Assembly (NCBI GenBank): GCA_001897835.1
Contig: MKUN01000048.1
Location: forward strand, 1-64,000
Direction: 5' to 3'
DNA length: 64,000 nucleotides
Source of the DNA: Bacteroidetes bacterium 46-16
GTDB taxonomy: Bacteria; Bacteroidota; Bacteroidia; Chitinophagales; Chitinophagaceae
Shown: piece after piece, positions 1 to 9,007 of the stretch
Numbering within the stretch: the stretch's first letter is position 1
How the letters are laid out: each line of letters begins with the position of its first letter
Program-made: the position numbers and the translations under genes
The notes under the pieces: generated by a model
The model's database searches: none
Told to the model about the DNA's origin: nothing
The model's input: the letters and a program-made list of their open reading frames with translations, nothing else

Positions 1-550
1 AGGCAACAGCTCACCGCACTGAGGTCTTAGGAAACCCGGCAACGATAAGTGCGCCCACGCCGTAGCATGAGCGTTCTCACTTATGTCCCATTGCCATTTG
101 AAAGTTCCTAAGTTTCAGTACGGGACTTAAAGCTTAAACGCTTCAAGAATATTTTTACAAAGATACTATTTCAGGTAGTAATTCACTACCTGAAATGCAC
201 AATATACACAGTATTGAAAATGATTCACAGACCGGTACTTCTTCATGATCTACTTTTTTCCTTCCAACTTCCAGGTATCGCATACAAAGCAAATTACTTT
301 ACGAGTTGCCGTTATATTTAGAGTTAACCTTTAATCCTAAAAAACCACTGAATCGTTAGCTTTATGTTTTTGGGAGAAGGTATCGGGTTCAGCCGTGATC
401 AACCGCGCCTTTTCAGCCCTGTTTCGATGGCTTTTTTTACAAGTTCAGATCACCACAATAGATTCATAGATATTAGGTTGTAAATTATATGAGAATATTT
501 TTTGTGAGCACCCCCTATCATATTTGATATTTGCATGTTAAACTAACAAT

Positions 551-952
551 ATGCTACCAAAAGAATTAACTAAGGATCTGCAAGTGCGGCTTAGCTCAAT
601 ACAAGGCCAGATTGGAGGCATAATTAAGATGCTTGAAGCAGATAGTGACCCGGATAAGATACTTAACCAATTCAAAGCTGCTGACCGTGGATTACAAAAA
701 GCCCATTATCTTCTTCTTGACGAAGTTTTTCGTAAAAGTCTTGCCCTGAAACTTGTTCAGGTAATGAATGCCTGTCCCGGTAATTGTCAGGATGCCGACA
801 AAATTGCCTACATGAAAAAGCAGTTTCCTTCATTCGAGTTTGACCAATTAAGCTCTCAAATCAAAGAAATTAATGCTATAGACAAGCGCTTGGAAAAGCA
901 TAATAAAAAAACGTCTGAAAAAGGTTTGGAAGACACCCCCCCTGACAGTTGA
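551..952 (+). CDS. CsoR/RcnR-like (DUF156) metal-sensitive transcriptional regulator
   Basis: RLSSIQGQIGGIIKML...ILNQFKAADRGLQKAHYLLLDE matches the CsoR/FrmR helical fold pattern. Confidence 0.75.
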   Translation: MLPKELTKDLQVRLSSIQGQIGGIIKMLEADSDPDKILNQFKAADRGLQKAHYLLLDEVFRKSLALKLVQVMNACPGNCQDADKIAYMKKQFPSFEFDQLSSQIKEINAIDKRLEKHNKKTSEKGLEDTPPDS

Positions 953-978
953 ACTTTGACATCAAAAAAAATTTAATT

Positions 979-1299
979 ATGAACAGTCAAAATCTTAGAG
1001 AATGTATTGAAACCTGCCAAAGGTGTGCTACCGAATGTAATGTATGTGCCAATCATTGCATTGGCAGTTCAGAAATGGCTAATTGTGCCAGATTGTGCCT
1101 TGATTGTGCTGACGTCTGTAACCTATGTGCAACGTTCTGTGCAAGAGGGTCGCGATTTGCAAATCAAGTGGCAAAATTGTGTGCTGACATTTGTGAAGCC
1201 TGTGCTGAACAATGCGGCAAATATGATAATGACCAATGTAAACGCTGTGCCGAAGAATGCAGAATGTGCGCTGAGATGTGCAGAAGCATGGCTGCTTAA
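979..1299 (+). CDS. Cys-rich four-helix-bundle copper-binding (DUF326/Csp-like) protein
   Basis: Repeated CxxCxxxC heptads (ETCQRCATECNVCANHC...CADVCNLCATFCARGS...CADICEACAEQC); ORF opens at 949 but ATG at 979 is likelier. Confidence 0.8.
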   Translation: MNSQNLRECIETCQRCATECNVCANHCIGSSEMANCARLCLDCADVCNLCATFCARGSRFANQVAKLCADICEACAEQCGKYDNDQCKRCAEECRMCAEMCRSMAA

Positions 1300-1331
1300 T
1301 TATTAAATTCAAAAAGAAAAAAATTTAAATC

Positions 1332-1610
1332 ATGAAAAGAAAAGTTGAATTATTTACTGCCGGTTGTCCTGTATGTGAACCCATAGTTGAAATGGTAAAG
1401 TCGATGGCTTGCAGTTCCTGCGAAGTGGTTATTTATGACCTGTCTAAGCCATGTGATACAAACGAATGTGTCGATAAGGTTAAGACGTACGGCATTAAAT
1501 CGCTGCCGGCGGTTGCTGTTAATGGAGTTCTGCTTGATTGCTGCCAGAATAAAGGTGTATCGGTAGATACATTAATAAAAGCTGGACTTGGAGAACCAGC
1601 AATAATGTAA
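1332..1610 (+). CDS. Thioredoxin/glutaredoxin-fold protein with extra cysteines
   Basis: ELFTAGCPVCEP near N-terminus, SLPAVAVNG cis-Pro region, additional CSSC and CC. Confidence 0.7.
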   Translation: MKRKVELFTAGCPVCEPIVEMVKSMACSSCEVVIYDLSKPCDTNECVDKVKTYGIKSLPAVAVNGVLLDCCQNKGVSVDTLIKAGLGEPAIM

Positions 1611-1618
1611 ACTTTAAG

Positions 1619-1659
1619 AGATCAACTTTAATCAGAATTAATCACGTTAAAGTTGATCT
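1619..1659 (+). promoter_or_regulatory. Intercistronic hairpin (13-bp perfect stem) before P-type ATPase gene
   Basis: AGATCAACTTTAA (1619-1631) / TTAAAGTTGATCT (1647-1659), 15-nt loop, followed by AT-rich tract. Confidence 0.6.
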
Positions 1660-1683
1660 TATTTATAATTTAAAAACTTTATT

Positions 1684-4083
1684 ATGGCAACGGAAGTAGT
1701 GCAGTTAAAAGTATCAGGCCTTATGTGTTCCTTCTGCACTATGAGTGTAGAGACCGCTTTAAAGCGTTATGAGGCTATCAAAAGCGTGATGGTAAATCTG
1801 GTACATGGAATTGTTTTGGTGGAAGCTGACACCGCTAAAATGCCTAAGGATGCCATTGCAGAGGCGGTTGAGAAGTTGGGTTATACGGTGTCGGCAACGG
1901 AAGTGCAGCAATATCAAACTGACGAATCCTTGTTTAAGTTTATTAAACAACGTGGCGCTATTGGAATGTCCGTTTCTATATTAGATCTTCTAATTGATCC
2001 GCTAAATCTATTCGGATTACCACAGCACTACAGGGCGTGGTTTAGTTTAGCTGTAGCCACTTTTGTTTTGTTCTGGGTAGGCTTTCCTATTCTCAGGAAA
2101 ACAATTATGGCTATAAGACAACGAGTGATTAATGCAAACGTGTTGCTTTCTACAGGTGCTTGGGGCGCTTTTGTAATAGGCATACTATCACTTTTTAACC
2201 CAGCTTGGCCTAATTTCCTTCCTGTGGCAGCCTGGCTGATGTCACTACACCTATTCTTTGCTTATTTTAAATTAGACACTCGGAAAAAAGCGGCGGATGC
2301 TGTTCGAAAACTACTGAGCCTACAACCGGCAAAAGCAAGAGTGAAAAGGCTCAATCAATGGGTTGAAGTGTTAACCACCGATGTAGTGGTTGGTGAAACG
2401 GCTGAAATAAAACCAGGAGAACGTATTCCTTTAGATGGCTTAGTAATAAGTGGAGCCTCTTCTGTTGATGAATCCAGTTTCACCGGTGAATCCAGTCCTG
2501 TTTATAAGCAAGAAGGTGCAGAAGTGATTGGAGGTACTATGAACTTTGACGGGGCAATACAAATTAAAGTGACCAAAAAAAGTGAGGATGGTTTCCTAAA
2601 TCAAATAGTTCGCATGATGAGTCAGATCAATGAAAAAAAGCCGCCTGTCGAACTTTTGGCTGACCGTCTAATGAACTATTATGGCCCCGTAGTGTTTATT
2701 ATAGCTATTGTTGCAGCACTCGCATGGTTGCTTATTACCGGTAGTGTTTACAGTGCTACAATTGTCTTAATCACAACTATCATAATGGGTTACCCTTGTG
2801 CTTTGGGCATTACTACTCCAATGCTGGCCGCCATAGCAGGTGGTAAAGGAGTATCAATCGGTCTTTTAGTAAAAGCAAGTGAAGTATTTTATGGTCTTTC
2901 AAGGGTAAATGCTATTGTTTTTGATAAAACTGGCACTCTTACTTATGGTAAACCTACCGTTACTAATGTTGTTCCTTTAGGTATCTCTGAAAGAGAACTT
3001 TTAGGTATTAGTGCCGCAGTAGAAGAAAAATCTGAACATCCGTTAGCGCAAGCAATAACCTTCTATGCAAAGAAAAGTGGTGTATTATCAATGGATGTAA
3101 CAGATTTTAAAACTGTTGCGGGTAAAGGTGTTTATGCTTCTGTCAATAGAAAGCCCATCATGGTTGGAAGCCCGAGATTTTTGAAAGAGAATGGTGTTTT
3201 AATTGAAGGCGTCGCAAAAGATAAATTAGATACAATTGGCCGGGAAGGTAAAACGGTGATTGGCATTGCAGAAGAAAACCAGTTGATTGGCTTGATTGCT
3301 CTTCAAGATACACCACGCAACCATACGGCTGAAGTAATGAACAGAATAAAGGCTAAGGGAATCAAAATAGTCATGTTAACCGGTGATGCTAAACCTGTTG
3401 CGGAAGCCGTGGCAAAACGAATTGGAATTAACGAAGTAAAAGCCGAGTTATTGCCTATTGATAAAGTTCATGCTATTGAAGAACTACAGCAAAGGGGCTA
3501 TAAAGTGGCGATGGTGGGTGATGGCATAAATGATGCACCCGCATTAGCACAATCTGATGTAGGTATTGCTATTGGCGCCGGTACTGATGTAGCTATTGAG
3601 TCTGCAGGTGTGATACTTATTGGAGATAAAACCATAGATGTACTGAATGCTGTTATTTTAGGAAAGGCGAGTTACAGAACACTTACATACAATGTTATCA
3701 TAGCTGTCATTTTTAATATTATAGGCATGATACTGGCCTCTCTTGGCCTTATTTCACCTTTGTTGGCGATTGTAGTGATGATAGTAAGCATTTTTGCTAT
3801 CCTGCTTAATACCTTAAGAGTTAGAACCATAAAAATGGAATCAGTATCTGATAAAATTAATGCTCAGGCGTTAACTCAATCAGAGTTCAAGATTCCTAAT
3901 ATGGTTTGCGAGGGATGCGCTCAGAAGATAACAAGTGAGGTGACCAAACTTCCTGGAGTAACAGAAGTAAAGCCAAAGGTGATGCAAAAGCAAGTTGTGG
4001 TAAGTTATGAAGGAGATAAGCTGACACAAAACCAGATAAAGGAAGCAATAACTAAATCAGGGTTTAATGCCATAGAAATTTAA
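1684..4083 (+). CDS. Heavy-metal P1B-type ATPase with N- and C-terminal HMA domains and YPC transmembrane motif
   Basis: TGES, DKTGT, HPLA, GDGINDAPAL motifs; GLMCSFC and NMVCEGC HMA motifs; MGYPCALGITTP instead of CPC. Confidence 0.92.
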   Translation: MATEVVQLKVSGLMCSFCTMSVETALKRYEAIKSVMVNLVHGIVLVEADTAKMPKDAIAEAVEKLGYTVSATEVQQYQTDESLFKFIKQRGAIGMSVSILDLLIDPLNLFGLPQHYRAWFSLAVATFVLFWVGFPILRKTIMAIRQRVINANVLLSTGAWGAFVIGILSLFNPAWPNFLPVAAWLMSLHLFFAYFKLDTRKKAADAVRKLLSLQPAKARVKRLNQWVEVLTTDVVVGETAEIKPGERIPLDGLVISGASSVDESSFTGESSPVYKQEGAEVIGGTMNFDGAIQIKVTKKSEDGFLNQIVRMMSQINEKKPPVELLADRLMNYYGPVVFIIAIVAALAWLLITGSVYSATIVLITTIIMGYPCALGITTPMLAAIAGGKGVSIGLLVKASEVFYGLSRVNAIVFDKTGTLTYGKPTVTNVVPLGISERELLGISAAVEEKSEHPLAQAITFYAKKSGVLSMDVTDFKTVAGKGVYASVNRKPIMVGSPRFLKENGVLIEGVAKDKLDTIGREGKTVIGIAEENQLIGLIALQDTPRNHTAEVMNRIKAKGIKIVMLTGDAKPVAEAVAKRIGINEVKAELLPIDKVHAIEELQQRGYKVAMVGDGINDAPALAQSDVGIAIGAGTDVAIESAGVILIGDKTIDVLNAVILGKASYRTLTYNVIIAVIFNIIGMILASLGLISPLLAIVVMIVSIFAILLNTLRVRTIKMESVSDKINAQALTQSEFKIPNMVCEGCAQKITSEVTKLPGVTEVKPKVMQKQVVVSYEGDKLTQNQIKEAITKSGFNAIEI

Positions 4084-4101
4084 TGAAGAAGCTTAATCTA
4101 C

Positions 4102-4449
4102 ATGAAAGATACTAATCATACTATTAAAACTATTTCTTCTAACGACTACCGCATCCAAGAAGGCATAGCTCGGGGTACGGAAATTGAGATAATTGTAGAT
4201 GGTAAATCTATCAAGGCTTACGAAGGTGAAAGTGTAGCTGCATCCATACTTGCCACTGGGAAACGTTCATTGCGTACCACATCTAAAAGCTATGAACCTC
4301 GTGGGCTTTACTGCGCCATAGGGATTTGTTTTGATTGTGTTATGACCATTGATAACATACCAAATATTCGCGCTTGTCAAACCTTTGTAAGGAATGGGAT
4401 GATCATAGAAACACAACAAGGCGAAGGAAAATGGAGGGTTGAACCATGA
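4102..4449 (+). CDS. (2Fe-2S)-binding protein, HcnA-like small subunit
   Basis: YCAIGICFDCVMTID...RACQT [2Fe-2S] cysteine pattern; followed by HcnB- and HcnC-like genes. Confidence 0.8.
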   Translation: MKDTNHTIKTISSNDYRIQEGIARGTEIEIIVDGKSIKAYEGESVAASILATGKRSLRTTSKSYEPRGLYCAIGICFDCVMTIDNIPNIRACQTFVRNGMIIETQQGEGKWRVEP

Positions 4450-5906
4450 AAAAAATAAAACCTGTTGTTGTCATTGGCGCTGGCCCCGCAGGAATGGGTG
4501 CTGCCATTGAACTTGTCAAAGCCGATGTACCATGCATGATGATAGATGAAGCTCCAAGACCGGGCGGACAAGTGTATCGTCAACCTCCTACGAAGTTTCA
4601 AACGCAGGAGAAGTATAAATTAAATTCGGAACAGAAACGGGGAAAAGATCTATATACACAATGGCTTGAAGTCAAAGATAAAGTCAATCTGCTTTCTTCC
4701 ACGTCCGTTGTTGGTATTTGGAACGAAAAAGAGGTAATATATTCTTCTGAAGGGATAAGCGGAATAATTGAAGCAGAACAGATAATCATTGCTACAGGCG
4801 CATACGAACGGCCTGTTCCTTTTCCCGGGTGGACCTTACCTGGAGTAATGACGGTAGGCGGGGTTAAATCTTTTATTAAAACAATGTTTGTGAAGCCTGG
4901 CAAACAGGCCGTTATAGCCGGAACTGGTCCTCTTTTAATTAGCACAGCTAACAGGCTACATGAAATTGGAGTAAATGTTATGGCAATTCTTGAAGCAGGA
5001 AATCCTCCCTGGACCTCAGGTGCTTTTTCAAAGGAATGGCAAGAAGTAGATTTCGCTCAAGATATTGCAAATGATTTGGAAGAATTAAAAGGAAACAATA
5101 TTCCGCTACTGTTTAATCATACAATTTTTGAAGCGCATGGAAAAAGCGAAGTCACAAGTGTTACATACGGTGAAGTAGATGCTAAAGATTGGAAACCATT
5201 AAACGATACCAAACGAACTATCAATGCAGACCTTGTTGCTTTAGGATTTGGGTTTGTTTCAAATACTGAATTATCTATGCTTGCAGGATGCAGGCATGAT
5301 TTTCACCCAGGAATAGGATGGTACATTGTTAGAAATGAAATGATGGAAACAACTGTGCCGGGAATTTTTTCAGTTGGTGATGGTGCATTAATCGGAGGAG
5401 CAATAATAGCAGAACAGGAAGGACGCATTGCAGGAATTAAAGCCGCTCAAAATGCAGGTGCTATTACTGCCGGTGATGCGGAAAAATATTTTGAAAAACA
5501 CCTCTCACGACTTCACTCCTTTAAAAGCTTCCGTATATCAATAAATGAAGCGACTGCAATGCGCAAAGGCTTGCTTTACCTTCCCAAAGTTGAAACGCTG
5601 GTATGCCGTTGTGAAGAAGTAGTTTTTTCAGATGTGAATACCGCTATCAAAGAAGGGGCTGGAGACCTTCAGTCGGTAAAGCTGCTTACTCGTCTTGGTA
5701 TGGGACCCTGCCAGGGGCGTAACTGTGCATCCTCAATGGGAATGTATCTGTGTGAAACACTAAAGAAAACACCGGAGCAAATAGGACGAATAAATTCCCG
5801 TCCTCCGGTTAAACCTGTAACTCTTGGGGCTTTAGCTAAAATGATAAATGCAGAGGAAGAATTAAGCAATCCATTTGATGCTATTACTGCAGGAGGTAGA
5901 ATATGA
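4446..5906 (+). CDS. FAD/NAD(P)-dependent oxidoreductase, HcnB-like subunit with BFD-type [2Fe-2S] region
   Basis: VVVIGAGPAGMGAAIEL Rossmann motif; C-terminal VCRCEEV...LGMGPCQGRNC; ATGA overlap with upstream gene. Confidence 0.82.
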   Translation: MKKIKPVVVIGAGPAGMGAAIELVKADVPCMMIDEAPRPGGQVYRQPPTKFQTQEKYKLNSEQKRGKDLYTQWLEVKDKVNLLSSTSVVGIWNEKEVIYSSEGISGIIEAEQIIIATGAYERPVPFPGWTLPGVMTVGGVKSFIKTMFVKPGKQAVIAGTGPLLISTANRLHEIGVNVMAILEAGNPPWTSGAFSKEWQEVDFAQDIANDLEELKGNNIPLLFNHTIFEAHGKSEVTSVTYGEVDAKDWKPLNDTKRTINADLVALGFGFVSNTELSMLAGCRHDFHPGIGWYIVRNEMMETTVPGIFSVGDGALIGGAIIAEQEGRIAGIKAAQNAGAITAGDAEKYFEKHLSRLHSFKSFRISINEATAMRKGLLYLPKVETLVCRCEEVVFSDVNTAIKEGAGDLQSVKLLTRLGMGPCQGRNCASSMGMYLCETLKKTPEQIGRINSRPPVKPVTLGALAKMINAEEELSNPFDAITAGGRI

Positions 5907-7375
5907 AAAATGCAGATGTAATTGTTGTAGGTGGTGGGGTAATTGGGTGTGCCGTAGCATACTACATCGCTAAAAAAGGAATACCTGTAATGCTCGTTGA
6001 CGAGCCCAAAAGGGGTCGGGCAACGTCTGCATCAGCCGGGGGCTTATGGCCTCTGGGGGAATCAATTGGTTTAGGTTGTGGTGTAATATTTCATAAGGCT
6101 ATGATAGAAAAAGGACTGATTCCTCCTGACTCTCATGTTCCCCCACAACTTCCTAAAACGTTTCTTGATTTTGCAATTCAATCCAATGCGATGTTTCCAT
6201 CACTTGCTATTGAATTGCGTGAAACGAGCGGTATTGATTTTGAATACGAAGAAACATCCCTTCTTTTCCTGATGTATGACGAAGGCGATGTAGCCTTTGC
6301 CAAACCCCTTTATGCTAATTGTCCTTGTGGTAGGTCCCGTATTGACTGGCTCACCCCCAATGAACTCAGGAAAGTTGAGCCTGCAATAACACATAATGTG
6401 TTGGGCGCACTACGGTTTAATGGAGACAATCAGGTTAACCCTTATGCTCTTTCCGATTCCTTTCGTGAAGCTGCAAGAAAGTTAGGCGCTCAAATAATTA
6501 CACATACAGAAGTAAAGGGAATTAAAGTTTCATCTGGACGAATTACAGGAGTAGAAACGACAACAGAATTTATTGGCTGTAAATATGTGGTAAATGCTGC
6601 CGGTGCATGGGCAGCGCAAATTGCAAAAACAGCAGGAATTGAATTACCTGTTTACCCGGTGCGGGGGCAGATAGTAGGAACAGAGGCACTACCAGATATA
6701 ATCTCTGCTTGCATATCAACAAATGACTGTTACCTCGCTCAAAAAAAACATGGTGAAATAATTATAGGCAGTACCACCGAAGAAGTAGGTTTTAATGTTG
6801 GTGTTACGCCTTCTGCCATCAAAGAACTTACTGCTGGTGCAATTAGGGCTGTCCCTTTTTTAGAATGGGTTAAAGTTAAAAGGGTATGGTCAGGGCTGCG
6901 CCCCGGCACTGCCGACGAAATGCCTATATTAGGCTCTGTTAGTGGTCTGGAAGGATACATAAATGCCTGTGGTCATTTTAGAACAGGAATACTCAATTCA
7001 CCCTTAACTGGACTTCTAATTTCTGAAATTATAAACGGTGAAAAACTCTCCATCCCCATAGAACCATTCCTGCTTTCTGATGAGCGATTGAATGGTTCGA
7101 TTACATCAAATCACAAAGTGTCAGTTTTTAGCCAGGAGCAACAAACGATAATTATTTCCATCAAAGGAATGACTTGTGAAGGATGCGTAACAAATGTAAA
7201 GAAAACGCTTAATTCTTTACAAGGTGTAACAAAGTTTGAAGTAAGCCTTGGTGACCATCAGGCCAAAATTTCGTACAATGCAAAGGAGATTTTACCTGAT
7301 ACAGTAATAGCAGCTATAGACGAGCTGGGCTATAAAGCACATTCACCTTTGGCAGCAAAATGTATCGGCTTATGA
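5903..7375 (+). CDS. FAD-dependent DAO-family oxidoreductase (HcnC/glycine oxidase-like) with C-terminal HMA domain
   Basis: VIVVGGGVIGCAVAYYIAKKG N-terminus; C-terminal IIISIKGMTCEGCVTNVKKTLNSLQGVTKFEVSLGDHQAKISY HMA domain; ATGA overlap. Confidence 0.85.
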   Translation: MKNADVIVVGGGVIGCAVAYYIAKKGIPVMLVDEPKRGRATSASAGGLWPLGESIGLGCGVIFHKAMIEKGLIPPDSHVPPQLPKTFLDFAIQSNAMFPSLAIELRETSGIDFEYEETSLLFLMYDEGDVAFAKPLYANCPCGRSRIDWLTPNELRKVEPAITHNVLGALRFNGDNQVNPYALSDSFREAARKLGAQIITHTEVKGIKVSSGRITGVETTTEFIGCKYVVNAAGAWAAQIAKTAGIELPVYPVRGQIVGTEALPDIISACISTNDCYLAQKKHGEIIIGSTTEEVGFNVGVTPSAIKELTAGAIRAVPFLEWVKVKRVWSGLRPGTADEMPILGSVSGLEGYINACGHFRTGILNSPLTGLLISEIINGEKLSIPIEPFLLSDERLNGSITSNHKVSVFSQEQQTIIISIKGMTCEGCVTNVKKTLNSLQGVTKFEVSLGDHQAKISYNAKEILPDTVIAAIDELGYKAHSPLAAKCIGL

Positions 7376-8628
7376 AAACTACCAAAATAGAAGTTATAGA
7401 AATAAATAGGAATCGAGAACAACTTCTTTGGGTTCTATCGGCAGCCACCTTCATTATCTTTTTTCAATTATACATGGTAGCGCCTCTTATCCCCACCTTA
7501 TCTGTATTTTTTAAAGAAACGGAACAGCAAGTTGGTTTAATTGTTCCTGCCTACTTGATACCGTATGGTGTGTCAACACTTTTTTATGGATTGCTGGCAG
7601 ATAAGATTGGACCCCAAAAGATAGTGTTAACCTCGCTTCTTCTTTTTGTTATACTAACAGCATTTACATCTTTTTCTCAATCTGTAACGCAACTAATGAC
7701 CTTGCGATTTCTTACAGGCATTGGAGCAAGTGGCGTAGTGCCTATTGCATTAGCCTGGATAGGGCAGTCGTATTCTTATAAAGAAAGAGGAAGACCTCTT
7801 GGATGGCTTTTTGGCGCAATGGCAGGTGGCGGTGCGTTTGGTTCATCAGTGGGAGTAATACTTGAGCCTTATGTAGGTTGGAGAATACTTTTTTTAGGAG
7901 TAGCTTTGATTGCTGCTGTGATATGGACAGTATTATGTTTTACTCATAAAAAAGGGGTAGCTTCACAACGAAATAAACAACCACTTACTTTAAGAAAAGT
8001 TTTTAACGGATATAAGCAATTACTATTATTAAACCGAGGTAAAACGGTATATGCTTATGTTTTATTGAATGCTATTTTCCATGCTGGTGTCTTTACATGG
8101 TTAGGACTCTATTTTAAAAGAACATTCAATTTAAGTGATGTACAAATTGGATTGGCTATTATAGGTTATGGTTTACCGGGATTTTTATTAGGGCCTTACA
8201 TTGGCAAGCTCGCTGATCGTATCGGCAGAAGCAAATTACTGCCTTTAGGGTTGTTTATAAGCGCTCTATCTTCTTTCATACTTTCCTTTAATGTACCATT
8301 AAGTTTAGCTGTAATAGCTGTAACTCTTTTATCGTTAGGGTATGACCTAACGCAACCTTTGCTGGCAGCAATAATAACACAAGTAGGCAAAGAAAGACCA
8401 GGACAAGCAATGAGCTTAAATGTATTTATGCTTTTTGTAGGATTTGGATTAGGAAGTTTTTTATTTGGCTTAGCCCTCCAGCTAAGTCTTATACAAGCCT
8501 TAATAATATTTTCAATTTTTCAAGTAGCACTATCATTTATTGCATTGTATCTTTTTAAAACAGAAACACATACCAACTTTTTAAAAAACAAAACACAGAC
8601 GATAAAAGCAAAACAACATATTTTATAA
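7372..8628 (+). CDS. MFS transporter
   Basis: 12-TM-like hydrophobic pattern, LLADKIGPQKIVL and KLADRIGRSKLL MFS loop motifs; ATGA overlap with upstream gene (ATG at 7372). Confidence 0.85.
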   Translation: MKTTKIEVIEINRNREQLLWVLSAATFIIFFQLYMVAPLIPTLSVFFKETEQQVGLIVPAYLIPYGVSTLFYGLLADKIGPQKIVLTSLLLFVILTAFTSFSQSVTQLMTLRFLTGIGASGVVPIALAWIGQSYSYKERGRPLGWLFGAMAGGGAFGSSVGVILEPYVGWRILFLGVALIAAVIWTVLCFTHKKGVASQRNKQPLTLRKVFNGYKQLLLLNRGKTVYAYVLLNAIFHAGVFTWLGLYFKRTFNLSDVQIGLAIIGYGLPGFLLGPYIGKLADRIGRSKLLPLGLFISALSSFILSFNVPLSLAVIAVTLLSLGYDLTQPLLAAIITQVGKERPGQAMSLNVFMLFVGFGLGSFLFGLALQLSLIQALIIFSIFQVALSFIALYLFKTETHTNFLKNKTQTIKAKQHIL

Positions 8629-8644
8629 ATTAAATACTCAAATT

Positions 8645-9007
8645 ATGTTTAAGAGTAAACGATTATTTAAAACCACATTCACCTTCCTGTTACTAACAAT
8701 CGTATTTGTAACATCTTCCTGTGCTCAGCAACAAAATAAAAATATACCTGCTGCAAAGGAAAAATCTCAACCAGTTGCTACTCAAAAGATTAAAATGTCA
8801 ATTAACGGCATGGTGTGTATGGCTTGTCAATCAACAGTCAAAAAAGCAATTAAATCGTTAGACGGCGTTACAAATGTTGAAGTAAGTCTTGAAAATAAAA
8901 ATGCCATTGTTACCTATTATCCTAATCTGGTTAAGCTCGAACAAATTCAGAAAGCAGTAAACGATAAAGGCTATACTGCCGGTAAACCCCAAGAAGTGAA
9001 GCAATGA
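8645..9007 (+). CDS. HMA-domain lipoprotein (MerP/CopZ-like)
   Basis: Lipobox-like VTSSCAQ; KMSINGMVCMACQSTVKKAIKSLDGVTNVEVSLE. Confidence 0.8.
   Translation: MFKSKRLFKTTFTFLLLTIVFVTSSCAQQQNKNIPAAKEKSQPVATQKIKMSINGMVCMACQSTVKKAIKSLDGVTNVEVSLENKNAIVTYYPNLVKLEQIQKAVNDKGYTAGKPQEVKQ

Noticed and set aside
31-43. GAAACCCGGCAAC resembling a SAM-I riboswitch core
   Set aside because: The remaining conserved core (GGTGCTAATTCC-like) and P1 were not found, and it lies 500 nt from a metal regulator; kept only as a structured hairpin.
18-119. Integron attC site
   Set aside because: Imperfect palindrome of suitable size, but no GTTRRRY/RYYYAAC core sites.
1007-1306. Overlapping + ORF and 1079..1312 minus ORF over the DUF326 gene
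   Set aside because: Shadow frames of a strongly patterned Cys-rich gene; no recognisable protein.
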